10,598 nt of DNA from Bacteroidetes bacterium UBA2322. GTDB lineage: Bacteria; Bacteroidota; Bacteroidia; Chitinophagales; UBA2359. The position numbers and the translations under genes are program-made. The stretch's first letter is position 1. The number at the start of each line of letters is the position of its first letter. Where the stretch lies: NCBI GenBank assembly GCA_002345145.1, contig DDVC01000084.1, forward strand, positions 1-10,598, read 5' to 3'. The notes under the pieces were generated by a model. That model was not told the DNA's origin. It saw nothing but the letters and a program-made list of their open reading frames with translations, and made no database searches. Positions 8,016-10,598 of the stretch are shown in pieces.

Positions 8016-8756
8016 ATGAGCACATCTTACCTATCTGTTTGTATGTTGTGTATGGTGGCGCTACTTACTGCCTCATGCAGTAGTAGCGCTAAATTGGCTT
8101 GTCCAAATTTTTCAAAAGGCAATGTAACAACAGCCGCTGCGGGCAATGCCCATTCCCGACAGCATAATTTGGTTAAACGTTTTGTGCGTAAAAGCAACAC
8201 CGTACTTAAAAAAGGACATGACCTAAACGCCAAAACAGAGCCCACATTTGCCCCGCCGCCCGATAACATGTTTGCCGGCGCCGATGTAGTGTCTTTACAG
8301 CCCTCTGTTACCATGCTGCAACCTGCTGCAACTGTAAAATTGCCTGCACGCATTACCACACCGTTTTCGGCTGCACATTCACCCGCTACTCCAATAAGAA
8401 AATCGGCTCTTAAAAGGGGAAAACTAACTGATGCCTCGCTTTTTTTTCCTGCCGATTCCCTGCCTAAAAAGCCAACCGCAAAAAAGCCCGAACCTACGGC
8501 TGACCAAATTAAAGAGGCTGATAAATTAGCTAAAATAGGGGCTACACTGAGTATTGTAGGTTGGTTTTTGCCTTATTTGGGTATGCTTACGGTAATTGGT
8601 GGCTTAGTACTTTTAGGAATAGCTAAAAGAAAAGGAACCTCAAAGAAAAGATTGGTTAAAGCAGCATTTATTTTCAACATTGTTATGTTAGCTATTGCTG
8701 TTATTGCAAGTTTTCTGTTTTTTTATTGGCTTCTTTATGGGGTATTTGTTTGGTAA
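8016..8756 (+). CDS. Putative lipoprotein with disordered middle and two C-terminal membrane helices (DUF4190-like)
   Basis: This encodes 246 residues. The N-terminus is a hydrophobic signal ending in LLTASC, with the candidate lipid-modified cysteine at residue 21 followed by SSSAK. The lipobox is slightly weak because T occupies position -3. Residues about 25-165 are low in predicted order and rich in alanine, proline, lysine and threonine, including KKPTAKKPEPTADQ. Two hydrophobic helices follow at about 174-202 and 217-241, separated by the basic loop KRKGTSKKRLVK. The pair resembles the DUF4190-type hairpin found at the ends of many Bacteroidota proteins; the function of that domain is not known. 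Combining a lipid anchor with C-terminal membrane helices suggests an inner-membrane protein with a periplasmic spacer. The start at 8016 is the first ATG and gives the signal sequence directly. No other gene is clearly in its operon. Confidence 0.8.
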   Translation: MSTSYLSVCMLCMVALLTASCSSSAKLACPNFSKGNVTTAAAGNAHSRQHNLVKRFVRKSNTVLKKGHDLNAKTEPTFAPPPDNMFAGADVVSLQPSVTMLQPAATVKLPARITTPFSAAHSPATPIRKSALKRGKLTDASLFFPADSLPKKPTAKKPEPTADQIKEADKLAKIGATLSIVGWFLPYLGMLTVIGGLVLLGIAKRKGTSKKRLVKAAFIFNIVMLAIAVIASFLFFYWLLYGVFVW

Positions 8757-8776
8757 TGTAGTGGCAAGTTTTGGAA

Positions 8777-8869
8777 TTAACCCTTTTTTTGTTGGGTTTT
8801 GGGTGGGGTTTGCGCTTGTGCTGCTGATGTGCCAACCAAAAAAATCAAGAGAAAGATATAGTGTTTCAT
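8777..8869 (-). CDS. Micro-ORF: a signal-peptide-like sequence with a ten-residue tail (doubtful gene or remnant)
   Basis: From an ATG at 8869 the minus strand encodes 30 residues, MKHYIFLLIFLVGTSAAQAQ followed by TPPKTQQKKG and a TAA stop. The first 20 residues are a textbook Sec signal peptide with an AQA cleavage site. Almost nothing follows, so the product would be a ten-residue basic peptide. The reading frame continues open upstream to 8995, but that part lies in the dispersed-repeat sequence and is unlikely to be translated. It may be the 5' remnant of a secreted-protein gene cut down by rearrangement, or a genuine small exported peptide. It converges on the lipoprotein gene, whose stop lies 20 bases away. 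Confidence 0.3.
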   Translation of the reverse strand: MKHYIFLLIFLVGTSAAQAQTPPKTQQKKG

Positions 8870-8936
8870 AGTAGGGTAGTTTGGATGGTGAGGAAATACA
8901 AACAGCCTTCTACCTATACCGCATTGGCGTAGGCAG

Positions 8937-9212
8937 AGGTTGAAATTAAAATAAATGCCCGATGTGGGTAAAGCCTGCATAATGTTTGGGTACACTTGTT
9001 AAAATGGGCAACAGATTTCGGTGCGCTGCACCTGATAAAAACATTTTTGCCTCTGTTCTACCAAGATAACGGGGCGCTGCCCCTTGGGTGTTAGTATTTG
9101 ACCCTCATAAATTGGCATTTTTGGTTTTACAAAGGCGCTGCGCACCGTAATATAGGTAGCCACCAAGTTAATTGCCCTATTAACAAGGTGCAGCGCACCG
9201 AAATATAACGTA
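8937..9212. repeat. Tandem repeat unit 1 (276 bp)
   Basis: This unit starts with AGGTTGAAATTAAAATAAA and recurs exactly 276 bases later, with no net insertion or deletion. It has three parts: a 41-base head (8937-8977; one difference between copies), a 31-base linker (8978-9008; 11 differences) and a tail containing the inverted-repeat element (9009-9212). The sequence to the left (about 8871-8936, including CTACCTATACCGCATTGGCG) is not repeated before unit 2, so the head is a true module boundary. Confidence 0.9.
9015..9204. repeat. Palindrome-rich element, copy 1, with 19-bp terminal inverted repeats
   Basis: The ends are perfect 19-bp inverted repeats (9015-9033 and 9186-9204; left end ATTTCGGTGCGCTGCACCT). 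The core of each end is itself a palindrome, GGTGC-GCT-GCACC (9020-9032) and GGTGC-AGC-GCACC (9187-9199). Inside are GGGGC-GCT-GCCCC (9071-9083), the near-palindrome GGCGCTGCGCACC (9134-9146), and GTTAAT / ATTAAC (9167-9172, 9179-9184). No transposase is encoded. The structure suggests a MITE-like or REP-like dispersed element, but no clear target-site duplication is visible. Confidence 0.8.
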
Positions 9213-9483
9213 AGGTTGAAATTAAAATAAACGCCCGATGTGGGTAAAGCCTGTGTGTGGTTTAGATGCACTTGATAAAACCGGCAACAGATTTCGGTGC
9301 GCTGCACCTGATAAAAACATTTTTGCCTCTGTTCTACCAAGATTACGGGGCGCTGCCCCTTGGGTGTTACTAATTGACCCTCATAAATTGGCATTTTTGG
9401 TTTTACAAAGGCGCTGCGCACCAAAATATAGGTAGCCACCAAGTTAATTGCCCTATTAACAAGGTGCAGCGCACCGAAATATA
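9213..9483. repeat. Tandem repeat unit 2
   Basis: This is the second copy of the 276-bp unit. It stays alignable base for base to 9483, where it ends in GAAATATA and gives way to unique sequence (CTGCCCC). Overall I count about 17 differences in 271 aligned bases, of which 11 fall in the 31-base linker. Confidence 0.9.
9291..9480. repeat. Palindrome-rich element, copy 2, with 19-bp terminal inverted repeats
   Basis: This copy differs from the element at 9015-9204 at only 5 positions. Its terminal inverted repeats (9291-9309 and 9462-9480) are intact. The central GGGGC-GCT-GCCCC lies at 9347-9359 and the near-palindrome GGCGCTGCGCACC at 9410-9422. Its right end lies 64 bases from the stop codon of the apparently truncated toxin gene. 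Confidence 0.8.
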
Positions 9484-9544
9484 CTGCCCCACCTGTCTGC
9501 AAGCCTTTTACGGTAAGCCTTTGAGCATACTGATAACGCCAGCC

Positions 9545-9814
9545 TCACGTTAGTTTAGCGAGTTCTACGGTTCTTCTATTACCTGTTCTCAACCATATAA
9601 CCTTTGGAGGCCAGCCATATATGTTGGAGAAATCAAAAAAATCGGAGTCAAAAGTAACCACACAATAGTCATTAGTCTTGGCAAAATCCCAGACTTGCCG
9701 GTCGGTGCAGTTTTCTAATCCTACTTCCGTAATTTGTTTAGCCTCCGGAAAAACCTTGTCTATCAGTTTTACAAGGCGGTAGGAGATATTTTGGTCAAAT
9801 AGCAGTTTCATCAT
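9545..9814 (-). CDS. DUF5615 PIN-like toxin component, apparently missing its C-terminus
   Basis: This encodes 89 residues matching the DUF5615 (PIN-like, Mut7-C-related) family, usually the toxin partner of a DUF433 protein and presumed to be an RNase. Visible features are KLLFDQNIS with the acidic D7 (3-11), EVGLENCTDRQVWDFAK (30-46), VVTFDSDF with D56 and D58 (52-59), and PPKVIWLRTGN (69-79). Family members are usually about 105-120 residues; the final helix-strand-helix expected after this point is absent, and the protein ends at ELAKLT. The stop lies just beside the repeat region, so truncation by rearrangement is likely. The predicted acidic residues are kept, so activity cannot be excluded. 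The first ATG (9814) overlaps the antitoxin stop by 4 bases (ATGA); a second ATG at 9811 would begin MKLLFDQN, the usual family start. Confidence 0.88.
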   Translation of the reverse strand: MMKLLFDQNISYRLVKLIDKVFPEAKQITEVGLENCTDRQVWDFAKTNDYCVVTFDSDFFDFSNIYGWPPKVIWLRTGNRRTVELAKLT

Positions 9815-10032
9815 GCCACTCTAATGTTTCGTTCTCTATTAGCGGCATAAGCCAAACATGCCTTTATGTCCTCTTCGGTCAGTTCGGGGTAGTCTGTGGT
9901 AATGTCATTAATGGTCATACCGCAGGCAAGCCAGCTCAACACATCATAAACCGATATACGTGTATCCCTAATACACGGTTTACCAAGTCGCACGTCGGCT
10001 CTTATCCGGATTATTTGTTGGTAGTTTTCCAT
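9811..10032 (-). CDS. DUF433 family antitoxin
   Basis: This encodes 73 residues that match DUF433 along their full length: GKPCIRDTRISVYDVLSWLACG (17-38), then MTINDITTDYPELTEEDIKACLAYAA (39-64). This family forms a small winged or helix-turn-helix-like fold, and its members are typically the antitoxin and autorepressor of a downstream DUF5615 toxin. That is the order here, with a 4-base overlap suggesting translational coupling. The length is normal and the gene appears intact. The ATG at 10032 gives the usual N-terminus. A 7-bp direct repeat, TTGGTAA at 10042-10048 and 10051-10057, lies just upstream and could be part of an operator, but this is speculative. Confidence 0.92.
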   Translation of the reverse strand: MENYQQIIRIRADVRLGKPCIRDTRISVYDVLSWLACGMTINDITTDYPELTEEDIKACLAYAANRERNIRVA

Positions 10033-10598
10033 TGCTGTTTATTGGTAAGTTTGGTAATTTGCTATAAAAAACAATGCCTTTGGGTTTTTATTTCATCGGG
10101 CATAGTTGGTGGTGGTGGTTTTTTGTGCGGGGGTAAAGATACAAAGTATTGGGTATATTGAGGAGTATAGGCGTTGGTAAGTTAAAAGTGAAGAGTAAAA
10201 AGCGGGTAGTTTTGGTAGATGTTGGTAGATAACGTGAGGTAGGAGTTAAAATTGGTATGGAGAGCTTACGCTGCATGTGTTTTGGGTATTTATGCTGTTA
10301 CTTTATTTAGAAATAGCGGATAATAGCAGTAATCAGCGCCTGAAAAATAGGATAAAAGCCCTACATTGAAACATTTGCCCTTTGCCTCCACCAATCCCCC
10401 CCAGCCACCTCCTTAGAAAGGGGGGGGTGTAACCCTTATTTTACAAGGCTTTTGGAAGTTTAGCGTGTTTATTTTATATTTTCATTATCAGTATTTGATT
10501 TTCAGATTTATCAAATCCTAACTCCACCCACACGTTAGATAGTGAGTAGTCGGTAGTGGGTTCTAAGAAACAACAACCAATTTGCGCCTTTGCGTGAA
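10033..10598. other. AT-rich non-coding stretch with simple repeats
   Basis: No believable gene is seen on either strand. The stretch includes the promoter of the antitoxin operon near its left end, a TGG microsatellite (about 10105-10120), a tandem TTGGTAGAT (10212-10220 and 10222-10230), a C-run/G-run inverted repeat at 10396-10437, and the phrase TTTGCGCCTTTGCGTGAA at the window's right end. From memory this last phrase resembles a dispersed intergenic sequence common in Bacteroidota; I cannot confirm it here. Confidence 0.5.
10396..10437. repeat. C-run/G-run inverted repeat
   Basis: Seven C (10396-10402) and eight G (10430-10437) flank a 27-base loop and could form a strong G:C stem. The loop contains CCTCCTT, which could pair with the adjacent AAAGG instead. 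There is no following U-tract, so it is not called a terminator. It resembles C-rich/G-rich dispersed intergenic repeats seen in this phylum. Confidence 0.5.

Noticed and set aside
8779..8798. AACCC / GGGTT stem with a T-rich loop after the lipoprotein gene, as a terminator
   Set aside because: The stem is only 5 bp and the T-run lies in the loop, not after it.
8937..9483. CRISPR array
   Set aside because: There are only two units of 276 bases, and the repeats are not 25-40-base direct repeats separated by unique spacers. No cas genes are present.
8999..9502. A 167-codon minus-strand open frame through both tandem units, as a protein gene
   Set aside because: It consists of repeat sequence, its openness follows from the 276-base period, and most differences between copies in the element (4 of 5) would change the amino acid. 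No known domain is recognised.
10088..10276. A 62-codon minus-strand frame upstream of the antitoxin operon
   Set aside because: The translation is low-complexity (threonine, proline, leucine, a histidine run) and comes from simple-repeat AT-rich DNA. There are no family features.

Overview
The window looks like chromosome from a member of the Bacteroidota, probably an environmental lineage near Saprospiria or Chitinophagia. The grounds are a 1461-residue secreted protein with the architecture and C-terminal sorting domain of type IX secretion cargo, the lack of clear Shine-Dalgarno sites, and companion families common in that phylum (bacterial GH3, DUF937, DUF433/DUF5615). The lineage is inferred from gene content only; there is no rRNA or marker gene here.

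Layout. Positions 1-233 hold no gene. A small two-helix membrane protein (234-779, minus) is divergent from a GH3-family acyl-amido synthetase (939-2495, plus). A strong bidirectional terminator hairpin (2513-2562) separates that gene from a converging DUF937 protein with a C-terminal calcium-loop-like motif (2585-3193, minus). Upstream of DUF937, on the same strand, is the giant secreted protein (3339-7724, minus): signal peptide, DUF7948-type N-terminal domain, a probable seven-bladed SBBP-type beta-propeller, a PKD domain, a row of Ig-like domains and a type IX sorting domain. A 291-bp divergent intergenic region separates it from a small putative lipoprotein with a two-helix DUF4190-like C-terminus (8016-8756, plus).

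Positions 8757-9544 hold no confident gene. They contain a 276-bp tandem duplication (8937-9483). Each unit carries a 190-bp element bounded by perfect 19-bp inverted repeats and packed with short palindromes of the form NNNGC-GCT-GCNNN. It abuts the 3' end of a DUF5615 PIN-like toxin gene (9545-9814, minus), which appears to lack its usual C-terminus. That gene overlaps its DUF433 antitoxin partner (9811-10032, minus) by 4 bases. The last 566 bases are AT-rich non-coding sequence with simple repeats, a C-run/G-run hairpin and phylum-typical dispersed motifs.

The genes do not form one pathway. The only clear functional unit is the DUF433/DUF5615 pair. The least explained part is the tandem palindrome-rich repeat and its contact with the apparently truncated toxin. 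I see no CRISPR array, tRNA, rRNA or transposase.
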